This document shows, piece by piece, positions 49,249 through 58,809 of a DNA stretch of 64,000 bases. The notes below the pieces were generated by a model. The model was not told where the DNA came from. It did not search any database and saw nothing but the letters and a program-made list of their open reading frames with translations. Position numbers and translations under genes: made by a program. Source of the DNA: Sclerodactyla briareus (taxonomy: Eukaryota; Echinodermata; Holothuroidea; Dendrochirotida; Sclerodactylidae); NCBI GenBank assembly GCA_026419785.1, contig JAODTK010005606.1, forward strand, positions 294,838-358,837, in the 5' to 3' direction. Position 1 is the first letter of the stretch. The number at the start of each line of letters is the position of its first letter.

Positions 49249-52200
49249 TTGACAGAGTGCGCATGTGAGGATCTGAAGATGAGCGCCCTAACAAAGCCTG
49301 TTTCGGCAAATGCCTCTGACCCCTGTCATATCTTGGTAAGACTATGATCAAGTGCACTTTGCTGCCATGACTAGCTGAGGGAATACATAACAGTATGTCA
49401 CTACTTTTAAGGGAATTCCTCATTAAAAAAGAACAGGGCCTCGAGTCATTGGAATTTCAAAGTCTTTGAACCTGGGTACTGAAGCTGTTACAACACTTAC
49501 GCCACCGTCAGTTACAAGTCTTTCTCATTTAGCATTGGATAGATGTCACTCTCATTATCAGTTGATCATCTAATCAATATAGCAAAGGCACTGACACAAT
49601 GGAAATGTAAGTTTTTGAAGCTCCTTGAACAAAACCACATGTGATGCTACCATAACAATCTCACAGTTCCATCAGTATATTAGTCATTATTATTTTTGAG
49701 TCATCCGTTCACCATTGTGTAACACCTCCAGTAATACCATAAGAATGGATGCCTATGTCCACCTCAATAGGACCCTTCTTGAGTTAGTCGATTAGATCCA
49801 TTCTGATCTGATCATGTTCTTCACCATAATTATACTTACTGAGAAGCTATCACTGTACCTGAATGAACGTAAACTGATAAGGTACTTGAATTCCACTAAA
49901 AAAGTACATTCTAGCACTATTATATCCGTAACCTAGCTCATCGGAATAAAAGGGCGGGTTTTGGTGACGAGTAGTACATACATGAAGGGTGTAGAAGAAC
50001 GTTGGGGGAACAGTATTATAAATAAAACAACCTCGACCTGCCAAATGACAGCACAAGGAACAGAGACCTTGTGCTCTGCTGAAGAAGCTTCACATTGTCA
50101 ATTCATTCTCCTCCTGATACTGGAAAAACACACCAGAAAGCAGTTTGGCAACTATAAATTTGAAGAAAATGTGACAGAAGCCAATCCAATTCCAACTATA
50201 GGGAGAGACTAACATTGGCTTCTGTAGAATTTGCTTGATCTTATTTGGGAAGAGGTGGAGGAACTCCAGAAAGCTCATTTACAATGTTCAATTGATTCCC
50301 GCTTGAATATAACGTAGATTCCATAGCAGAATCAGTGTAGAAGGAAAGGGTAATGTCCAATGGCGATGAATACAGCGACCAAGGGGGAATATGCAAGACA
50401 AGTGAAGGCTGATCAATTACATATGGTCCAATTAAAGCATTTGAAATTGTCCAAGGGATTCACCTCAATTGTAGCCCTAATCGGCCCCTATATCCCTGGC
50501 CCAAATGCCTGACACCGACTGCGAATCGCTTTAGTTTTTTATATGCAAACAAATGACAGCTTGATTTGAACTGCGATTCACATCTGATCCATGAGTCCTG
50601 TTATATTGTAACCACGGGGACAAAAATTATTCGGTGAAATGTAGTTTGGCCCCAAAATCTGAGGATCAAGCTTCTACATCGTCCACTAACAACCTATGCT
50701 CCCCATTTTGTGGAGTACAGTATGTAACTATCACACAATCATCATCAGTAAATAAAGGAACTGTGGCTGCACTACTGATGTCCACCCGGTGTTTCTTGGC
50801 CAAAAACAATTGCAGATTGCAAATGCGTTAGTTTCACTATGCAGGAAACTAAGTGGGGTATGTTCTGGTGAAGGTGTTAATCTTCGAATGCACAAACTCT
50901 GTTAGGCTTGTTGTGAATGTGTGTGCTGTTGCCCTATGTAGGGATAACCAATAGTTGTGTTAGCATAGTACAAGACAAGGCAAGACTCGGGCGAGTTACC
51001 TAAAGGATATGCATCTCAGACGGGAATCCTCAAGAAGAAGACACTTCTACTGCAAACATGGCATTACAATATGTTTACTAGGGAGGGAGTAAGTTACAGG
51101 AAGGCATTCCCTACTGTAACATTTACCGGAAGATTGGAGCTATAGAAAATGCATCTTCAAGTTCTCACAAATGAGAGGTGTCTCCACTGCAACTAAGCAT
51201 GAGAGATGTGTTGGCTCAAAGGCATAGGTCGCTACAACAAACGTTATTCCCTTCTGAGCAATATTTTCACCCCAATCTGGACAGCCACAATATAAATTCA
51301 TGTTAGTCTCAATCCATAGGACAACGACGACATGGGGTCAAGGTTTCCTCTCAATCCCTCTTCTTGAGGGCTTTTTACCACAGTCAGAATCATGAACGCC
51401 AGAAAAACATTATCTGGAAAACCAGGTCTTGTAATTGTTATAGAATCTGGTGTGAGTTGCTAGCATCCAAAAGTGTGGCAAGCATTAGTGTAGTGTAGCA
51501 ATTTCCGAAGACATTCTGGAGAATCGGTGTGCTGTTCATAGTTTTGGTAAATCTAGCAACATCAGCTCTCCTTAATGCTAGCTAGAGAGGGAATTGATTG
51601 CGCACTTCACTCATCATTAAAGATTATCATCGGAAGGGGCATTATCACAGGTTCAGTGATGGAGGTACTGCGTCGATAAGATACCCAAACCAGACAATAA
51701 AAACCATCAAGAAATGGAAGAATGGCCCACTGACTAGGAGAGGTTGGTTAGTCTATCGCTCACATAATTGTACTAGGGAATGGCAAGGAAGCAAGAATGG
51801 TCGTCCGTGCCGGCACTGAGATGTCGCACTGGCTCTGCTCAAAAGATGAAGGGGGGGTTGCATTAACAAAAGATTGGGGCTGCTCCCACAGAGTGGGACT
51901 GGAGGGTAGGGGCCATGTGGTCCTCAGCAAGCACACTTACGCTGGTCTGGGCCGTGGGCACGAGCCACTCTCCTTAGTGATTGAATCACCGTACGGATGC
52001 GGAAGCCATCCTCTCGGGGTCAGTTCCCTGAAAATGAGAGACAATTGTGGTTAATCAAACAAGGCGATCGCCAAAAAGAGGTTTTGCCGATCATGGGTTC
52101 TATTATTCACTACACAAAACAACCAAACTAGTTCATGGGAAAACAATCATGTCAAACGAACATTACCCAAATGTAATAAAGTTTTATCGCTCAGTCAACT

Positions 52201-52327
52201 CATTCCTTTGACCCAATCCAACTTGAAAGTTTAAATCCCCTTAGCAGGCCCCAGGCTTCTGCCTTTTAAAATCAAAAAATTTCCTGCATTATTCATTGCC
52301 TTCTTATTTCCAAACAGCCAGGACATG
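49249..52327. other. Stretch without recognised gene
   Basis: Several 60-85 codon open frames (for example 49961-50212 and 51598-52054, plus) show no motif. No RNA gene or transposon ends recognised. It may contain the unlocated 3' end of RAB4 (minus). Confidence 0.4.
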
Positions 52328-52355
52328 CCTCCTCCCCCCCCACCCCCCCGCCCCC

Positions 52356-52393
<38 letters not shown>

Positions 52394-52396
52394 ACC
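52328..52396 (+). repeat. Long poly-C tract
   Basis: Nearly 70 bp of C with a few A, G and T interruptions, the longest homopolymer-like run in the window. The minus strand can form a G-quadruplex and the plus strand an i-motif. It creates proline and glycine runs in spurious frames. Its length in the assembly is probably unreliable. Confidence 0.85.
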
Positions 52397-53692
52397 AGGT
52401 ACCACGGTTTGTGGAAATCCTGCAAAACAGACAGTGTGACATACACCACCACACACACAACATACATTCAACAAGTGACACTAAGTCTCTTCCTGAATTA
52501 TTATCAGGCGAGACAAAAAAACTGAGCCCATTTGAAACGATATCCCACATGTATTTTGGCGTATCAAATCAATGTCTTATGTCACATTGCATTTGCATGA
52601 TTCGAAGTTCTCACTACTGCAAAGAAATCCAGGTGTGAACTGACATTCTTGGAGAAAAACCTTCAATACACACTTCTGCAGAAAAACAAGGTTAAGACAT
52701 CTAAGAAATACAGTGGGGATATACGTCTTCATTAGCGGTTAGACTTCATTTTTAGTATAAACCAAGGCGGGCTACAGTTGGGGAGATAGGCCTTCCACCG
52801 GGAGATTGGTTTGAATCCGGTCAGGTTCATACTTGAAGACTTGTGATAAAATGGTACCTGTTACGTCTCGCTGGGTGGGGGCTCAGAACAAGAGAATTCG
52901 AGCAAAGAGGGGGAAAAGGCTGTTCAGGTGATAAATACTGCATGCACAGCCCTATGGATAAGTGGGAGGGGAGAGGGGTATTTGATGAAGGGTCTCTCGG
53001 TTAGCAGGTGCATTGTCACAAAGCACCCTCATTTCTAGGCATTCAGAGTTTAAAGTTGCAGAAGAGAGTGACCACATTGTATTTTTCCCATCAGAAATTA
53101 TACCTACAGTAGATACTGTGTTGGCCCTTCCAATGCCAAAGTATTAGTGATATTTTTAGTAAATTGTGAGTAGTATCAAAACACATAGCATTGGTGGTTT
53201 TTCCTAGGATTTTCTGGGATGCATCGAACGGATTGGAACGTTCTAGCCTTGTCGTAATGGAAATTACAAATTTCTTTCAACGAACAAAAAACAACACCCA
53301 AAACCAAAAGGAAAACTAATCAATTATCCCTCTGTTAATGTTAATAAGTATGGGGGATAAATCGTTCCACAGGAGTTGTCAAAGAATTGTTTTGCCCACT
53401 GTTCATGCAATGGCAAGTCACCCCTCCCGCACCGCCCCCCCCCCCCAACTTGACCCAAAGGAGTTGTCACCACGCCGTGCGGCACTGAGGCGGTGGTCCC
53501 TGCTATCAAAATTACCGCCATTCAACTCGTGATGTGAAAACAATTGCTAGAAAAAAGAAATGACAAGAAAAAAAATTAACCGACGGTAGTGCACCCCCCA
53601 CACCAATTTTTAAAAAAGCGCTGGGTAGCCCAACACATTCAACCCCAGTGCAGAGGCCCGGCCAGAGCCGTTCAGCTCTGATGTTACCATAC
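52397..53692. other. Stretch without recognised gene
   Basis: Expected to be RAB4 intron. I searched the minus strand for the last RAB4 exon (GELDP...Cys-rich end) and did not find it. A C run lies at 53435-53446. A B-box-like GGTTTGAATCC occurs at about 52809 without a tRNA around it. Confidence 0.4.
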
Positions 53693-53790
53693 CTGTTTAT
53701 ATTTTGGTTCAGGATGGCTTGGCACACCTCAGAAAGTTTCTTCCACATAGCTCTCCAGTCATTGCACTCGTCTCCTGAAAAAGCTCATTC
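53693..53790 (-). CDS. RAB4: RAB4 exon encoding the G5 (SAL/SAM) loop
   Basis: A strong acceptor (CTGTTCTTTCCACAG) at 53791 and the donor AACAG|GTATGG at 53693/53692 bound 98 nt. The product reads NELF.QETSAMTGE, then VEETFLRCAKAILN, after shifts of about one base. ETSA.TGE is the G5 motif that contacts the guanine base; the following helix with C-A-x-x-I-L is characteristic of RAB4. The exon corresponds to the human RAB4A exon beginning at ENELMF. As given, the frame is broken inside the exon, probably by sequence error. Confidence 0.8.
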
Positions 53791-53928
53791 CTGTGGAAAG
53801 AACAGTTGTTTTTTGACTCGATGCCCCAAGACCCACTCACACACGCTGTTCCCTAGTGCACCCCCCAACCTAAAGCTGACAATGGCAATGGGAACGGCAA
53901 AATGTTGTCTGCATTGTAGGGTCGCCAC

Positions 53929-53960
53929 GCAGATATTTAGCAGTCCTCGATGAATTACTT
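53929..53960 (-). CDS. RAB4: Possible tiny RAB4 exon (REVTFLEA region)
   Basis: Between the exons at 57195 and 53790, RAB4 needs about 13 residues, REVTFLEASRFAQ in human. Here an AG acceptor (GTGTCATCAG) precedes bases that read EV, FIE and, after a shift, AAKYL. The order and spacing fit, but two or three indels must be assumed and the donor is weak. Tentative. Confidence 0.2.
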
Positions 53961-54167
53961 CTGATGACACACTTACTGTGTGGGTTCTGATAAGAAGATG
54001 AAAAGCTATTACACCTGTGGATATTGGTGCTGCAGGGAACCAGATGAAGATTATGGATTTCAAACTGTACCTGCACCCTTGAAAGTCAACAGGATCAGCC
54101 CAAATCCAATGGGGATGATGAAAAGAACAAGTGCACTGTTGTAAGCTGTTACAAAAACACACCTTGC

Positions 54168-54665
54168 ATCAGTGATCCCTGTGGTGTTCATTGTTGACTT
54201 CTGGGTTCAAATTATGACCTTATAAAGATCTGCATCTGATCTGACATCCTGAGCAGGCCTTTCAAATCACCTGCAAGTGAAGCTCACCTACACTGAGTCG
54301 CAGTAGGTACTCATTATGGGGAGCATGCATATTACGTATGAGCGCCATCTATGCATATTCCACAATAATATAACAGCTGTGTTGATGTTTGTAGCAGTCT
54401 CTTGCATCAGGAAGGAGTTCCTGTTGGGCATTTGTTAACTCTGGTATCAAATAGGACTCATAAAGATCGCATTACTGAATTGACATTAATGAGCAGATCC
54501 TTTCAAATCACCTGCAAGTGAAGCTCACCTACACTGATGATCATGTGGGGGTGACTAATTAGGGGGAGCATGCATATACGTGATAGCGCCAGCTCTAGGC
54601 ATAATCCACAATAATATAACAGCTGTGTTGATGTTTGTAGCGGTCTCTTGCATCAGTCAAGGATT
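54168..54665. repeat. Tandem repeat, about 241 bp unit, 2-3 copies
   Basis: CAAATCACCTGCAAGTGAAG occurs at about 54265 and 54506. Both copies continue through GGAGCATGCATAT, CCACAATAATATAACAGCTG and GTCTCTTGCATCAG. A partial copy precedes the first. It lies within the RAB4 intron between 53790 and 57195. Confidence 0.8.
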
Positions 54666-55029
54666 TCTCTGTTGGGCATAGCAGAATTTCCTCACTACAA
54701 AGGGATGAATGAAAACCCTACAACACACTTTGCATAAATGCAGGAAGGAAATCCAGGGAGTCAGAACGCACACTGGTTTCTATCATAGTGGTGGATATTC
54801 AGCACTCTGCTAATTGAACAGTGTGTGTGATAGCAGAAACAAGCACCAGGAAAATAATGTTACCGAGCAGATTGCTTCACACCTTTGAAAAATACATAAC
54901 AGTCAACATGTACACAAAATTATGAAAGCATACCTTTATGCTTTCCACAAATGACATAGGCTATACAAACTGCTCCCCACTACAATTTATGAGGCATTTT
55001 TGTAGCTGAACGTACATCATATCGCCCCG
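54666..55029. other. Intronic stretch without recognised feature
   Basis: RAB4 intron sequence; nothing else seen. Confidence 0.5.
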
Positions 55030-56900
55030 CAAAACGTAAGTGTTCGGGGATTTTGGTTATGGCCGTGTGCACTGCCGTCTCCGCGCCGCCGGCTCCGCCG
55101 CCGGAAAATTAGGCGTTAGCGCTCTCATTCTTTAAACACTTTATCCGATTGACCCAAAAACTTGGTAAAATGTCCGTATGAGTTAAATCGCGTAGGATAA
55201 GTTCGATAAATGGGGGCTAACTCGGCTATTGTTGCCCTCTATTTTGCAGGTTTTTCGCAAAAATTTTCAAGTTCTTGAGATCACACGAAACGTGGTGGTT
55301 TTGGGTAGTTGTTGGAGCCGAAAAAAAAAACATGGTGAAAATTCAAGGCATCCGGAGGTCAAGTTTGCATTTTTTTGCCAGTAGTAGCCGAAGATACGGA
55401 ATTTATTGATATTTCAAAATTTCAGGATTTGCATGAAACTTAATGCAATAGGGCCAACTATCAGTGCCGAGAATTTTCTAATGTGGACGAGGTCACTGGA
55501 GTCATCTTGAATTACTATTGCCTAATAGTGGACAATTAGCAATTAGGCAAATTATAAACTTGTGGATCTCACAAAAACTTGGTGAGTACGCCGACCTCCC
55601 ACCCAACAGTCCCGAATAAATTTATTCAATTGATGAAATCACTGAAGGTCATATGTGTGTTTAATTTACATATGCGTTAGCATAATTAGAATAATTAATG
55701 CAATTATTTTCTCAACTTTAGGGATTTGAGCGGAAACTGTGTGAAGGACTCTCCTACCAGCCCTGATAAATTTATTCAATAGCATAAAAGTTACTGAGGT
55801 AAAAATTGTGGGACTAATTTGCAGATTAGTTGTCCTGCTCAGTCAAAAAGATGAGTTAAATACTTTTTTCGCAAAGTTGGAATGATCATGAATGCAACAT
55901 GCTTCTAGGAGTGGATGCACACATGGAGTGTAACAATTTTCATAAAAACCGCCTTTCATGAGGTCATTAAAGTTCAATTAGGGGTAAAAAACGGATTGTA
56001 GTACTTTTTCGGCAATAGCACTGGGTGTGTTCATTCAGGAGGCAAAATGCACTCAGGAGTGGATGTATCACATGGAGAGTAAAACAATTCTCATAAAATC
56101 TGTCATATCATTAAAGGTCATAGGGGTCACTTAGGGGGGCAAAAACTGATTTTTTTTGGCTCTAATCAGAGGAATTGAATATTGCGAGGCTGGATAGCAC
56201 CATTGTGGATTAATTGAGACCTCCTGGTGTGACCTCTGACCTGAATTTGACTTGTGTGGGTGGTCATGTGGGTAAAGGTCAATCTTGAATAAATGGGCTG
56301 ATTAAGGAGTTACGGGCCATAAAAAAAATTAGAAATTGGTTATTTTGGATATGTGATAGAGCGTTGTGTGCTTAATGGAGTGAAACAAATCCCGCTTCGC
56401 TCGGACAATTACTTTGGTAGTTACAAGGGGTCAAAGTTCAAGTTATACTTTTTCGCATAACATTGGCCTGTTCATTGGAAGGCAATAGGCTTCTAGGAGT
56501 GGATGCAGCACATGGAGTGGTACAATTTTCATACAAACCGCCATGTCTTGAGGTCATTAAAGGTCACTCAGGGTCACAAACCGGATTTTCGTACTTTTTC
56601 GGCAATAGCATGGGTGTGTTCTCAGAATGCAAAATGCTCCTAGGGTGGCGTATCACATGGAGAGTACACATTCTCATAAAAACTGTCTTATCATGAAAGT
56701 CATTCCGGGCACTTAGGGGTCAAAGACTGTTTTTTTGGCTATAATCGGATAATTGAATATCTGCGCAGGCTGGATGGTTCACCATTGTGATATTAATTGT
56801 TGACCTGCATGTGTGTGCCATCTGAAACCTGCAATTTTGAACTCTGTTCAGGTGGGCCATGTGGTTAAAGGTCGAATCTGAATAAATGTGCTATTTAGGG
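55030..56900. repeat. Satellite family B array with diverged lead segment
   Basis: About 55850-56900 carries two copies of the unit described at 42680-45060; GGCTNTAATC landmarks fall at about 56158 and 56737. The lead segment 55030-55850 starts CpG-rich (CCGCGCCGCCGGCTCCGCCGCC) and contains two copies of a roughly 210-bp sub-repeat with AATAAATTTATTCAAT. The array sits inside the RAB4 intron. Confidence 0.7.
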
Positions 56901-57194
56901 ACACCTTGTCCCGGGCTGTAGGGGTGCTTCATACAATAACAAGTGCAGTATGGAAGAACCCATTTACAGTAAAAACTTTGTCCTTCACAAGTCTATAAAT
57001 ATATTCTTTTTCCATTCCACGAAGATTGTTTCCGGTTCATGTTCACCACAGTCTGGAATAGAGAATAAACGGGGATCTATACGTCTGGCGGTTTACCCGC
57101 CCGACACTTTCTAGTTAATTTGAAATAGGCATGGAACTTGAAAAATATTACCATTTTCTTGGGCAAACCGACTAGCTCTAGGAATGTCACTCAC

Positions 57195-57304
57195 GGGTCA
57201 GCATCCAGGTCTTTCCTGTTCGCCACATAGTTAATGCCGATATTAGGACGTGCCATAGTCCGTGCACCTTCAGCCATTTCGAAAGTGCGTTGTAAGTTTC
57301 ACGG
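57195..57304 (-). CDS. RAB4: RAB4 exon encoding the G4 region
   Basis: The acceptor CACTGTTTTCTGACAG and donor GACCC|GTGAGT bound 110 nt, the length expected from human RAB4A. The product reads RETYNALSKWLK, then after a short shift ARTMARPNIGI and ANRKDLDAD. RETYNAL..WL.DAR is a RAB4 signature. The G4 motif that selects guanine is normally NKxD and appears here as NRKD, an unusual change that may be sequence error or decay. The exon starts exactly at the S/R boundary used in vertebrate RAB4. Confidence 0.85.
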
Positions 57305-57648
57305 CTGTCAGAAAACAGTGAAAACAGTCCCAATGAAGGGAGGTGTTATATATTGAGTAATAACTGGTACAGTATCACACAGTTGATGAGTTGCAATTAA
57401 AGGTCACTGCCTTTTTCGTATTTGTTTTTCATTATTCATCGCTGAGCACCATGCACCACAGCAGTAGTTCCCATTTCAAAGTCTATTGGTAGATTCATTT
57501 CGGGATTGTACCATAGAGATAATGAATTATACTTTACATAACAAACAAATGATTTTAGAGCCCCACTGATCCCTCTCTCAGCTCTCTTCAACTGCAATAT
57601 TAAAAACAAATCAACATTAGTATATATTCTTTCATCATCCTAACTCAC

Positions 57649-57712
57649 ACTAGTATTCATAGTACCAGTAGAAGCCCTGCCCCCCTGTAGTAACTCCCTG
57701 GTTACTGGGGAC
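57649..57712 (-). CDS. RAB4: RAB4 exon encoding switch II end and YDIT
   Basis: The acceptor TGTTTCCACTAACAG and donor CTAGT|GTGAGT bound 64 nt; 63 are expected. With one or two single-base shifts it reads VTRSYYRGAGLLLVY then the YDITS end. SYYRGAxG.L.VYDIT is the conserved Rab stretch after the DTAGQE motif (switch II). The phase joins the neighbouring exons correctly. Confidence 0.8.
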
Positions 57713-58027
57713 CTGTTAGTGGAAACAAGAGTAGGACTATAGAGATGAATAAAAGTCTAATCTCGTCTATAGTTTCACATCCCCACATACAGGTCTGCAC
57801 AGCAACAGAAGTGGTGAGTAGATCAGGTATGCTATGACAAATACTTGCTAAGTCCCTTGATTCTGCTGAGGAAATGTGTCTTCATTGCCAGTAAATGTCC
57901 CAATCGCACATCTGTACGGCTGCAGTCACAGTTACTGTAGGTAACTGTTTCATGCTCCCTTTTTCAAACCTCTGGTTGAACTAGTGGTGTCCACAACATG
58001 TTCTGCACGTGATGAGAATGCTATGGA

Positions 58028-58200
58028 GATGCGATGGCTCAGACAGTGGAGCTCCAGACAGCTGATGTAAAGATTGTGTGTTCGGACCCACAAAACCGAA
58101 CAGCTTTTCCTTTTCCTAGGCACCCTTGAAGAAGGCGCTTTATCTCCATTGCCTCTCTCTACCCAGGTGTTAAATGGGGACTTGTGAGGTAAATATAATC
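58028..58200 (+). mobile_element. tRNA-derived SINE
   Basis: An A-box-like TGGCTCAGACAGTGG is followed about 40 bp later by a B-box-like TGTTCGGACCC. A typical SINE body follows: CTTGAAGAAGGCGCTTTATC, then CTACCCAGGTGTTAAATGGG. The promoter-like spacing fits a pol III tRNA head. It lies inside a RAB4 intron in antisense orientation to the gene. Family not named. Confidence 0.6.
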
Positions 58201-58244
58201 AGAAGGCTGTGACTAGACTCGACCACAATGGAGAATCTCACTTA

Positions 58245-58315
58245 TACTTGACTGGGAATTGAGCTTGGACGGCTAGCAGAGAAGCTGATGCTCTACTCAC
58301 TGTACCCTAGTTTCT
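58245..58315 (-). mobile_element. tRNA-like SINE head, opposite strand
   Basis: On the minus strand an A-box-like stretch AGTGAGTAGAGC is followed by GCTAGCCG and a B-box-like GCTCAATTCCC. It resembles the tRNA head of a second SINE facing the first. No body was recognised. Confidence 0.45.
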
Positions 58316-58692
58316 CAATCCACAAGATGGACTCGTGTGAAGGGAGTCCCTCCAGGCTGTGATTGCATGCACGAGGCAGAGGGATAGGCCCTCTCCTTTT
58401 GATTTTCTAATCAGTATTCAAGGTTGTCTTGAAGCAAATTGGTGCATTATTTATAATGTATTATTCCTTTACATCTTGTTACATTATCCCTAAATCTCCT
58501 TTACCTTGGCAGACCATTATTTTTTCACGAGACACCGCTACAGCGCATGGGAGAACTCCTTTGCTATCCCAGACCCCAAAATTAATTCCAGGGAGCAGAT
58601 GCATTTCTGACTATTCATAAAGAAGGTTAACTGTCTGAGCGGGGGTTGCCTTCTAATGACTGTCTGAGTGTGGGGGGGGAGTTCCTACTTAC

Positions 58693-58809
58693 CTGAACCT
58701 CTCCTGTCCAGCGTGTCCCCAGAATTTGCAGCTTCACAGACTTGCCACCAGCATTGACTATCTTGGAGCCAACTCCAACCCCGATTGTTGTGGTTTGCAT
58801 CTTGCTTGA
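58693..58809 (-). CDS. RAB4: RAB4 exon encoding switch I and DTAGQE
   Basis: RAB4 is a small GTPase of early and recycling endosomes that drives rapid return of receptors to the plasma membrane. The acceptor CCCTGCAG and donor TTCAG|GTAAGT bound 117 nt. In pieces it reads KQDANH, TIGV, GSKIVNAGGKSVKLQI and, in a shifted frame, W.DTAGQERF. TIGV is the switch I effector region and DTAGQE the G3/switch II motif. GSKI.N.GGK.VKLQI separates RAB4 from RAB14 and RAB11. The human exon is 2 nt shorter, matching the net shift needed. The raw frame is broken about three times. The P-loop exon GNAGTGKS upstream was searched for and not found. Confidence 0.85.

Noticed and set aside
52231-52550. Gly- or Pro-rich frames around the C tract
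   Set aside because: Homopolymer artefacts.
52780-52830. B-box-like GGTTTGAATCC, possible tRNA
   Set aside because: No acceptor stem or anticodon arm can be formed around it.
53785-54162. 125-codon minus-strand frame
   Set aside because: It runs across the RAB4 acceptor and intron, in a frame other than RAB4's; a shadow of composition.
54060-54200. Short minus-strand ATG frame with a strongly hydrophobic segment inside the RAB4 intron
   Set aside because: Only about 44 codons, starting at the edge of a tandem repeat. The proposed intron after it would be about 40 nt, too short to be convincing.
57020-57060. Alternative site for the missing small RAB4 exon (reads RE..TIFVEW)
   Set aside because: Some residues fit REVTFLE, but no AG acceptor precedes them and no donor follows.
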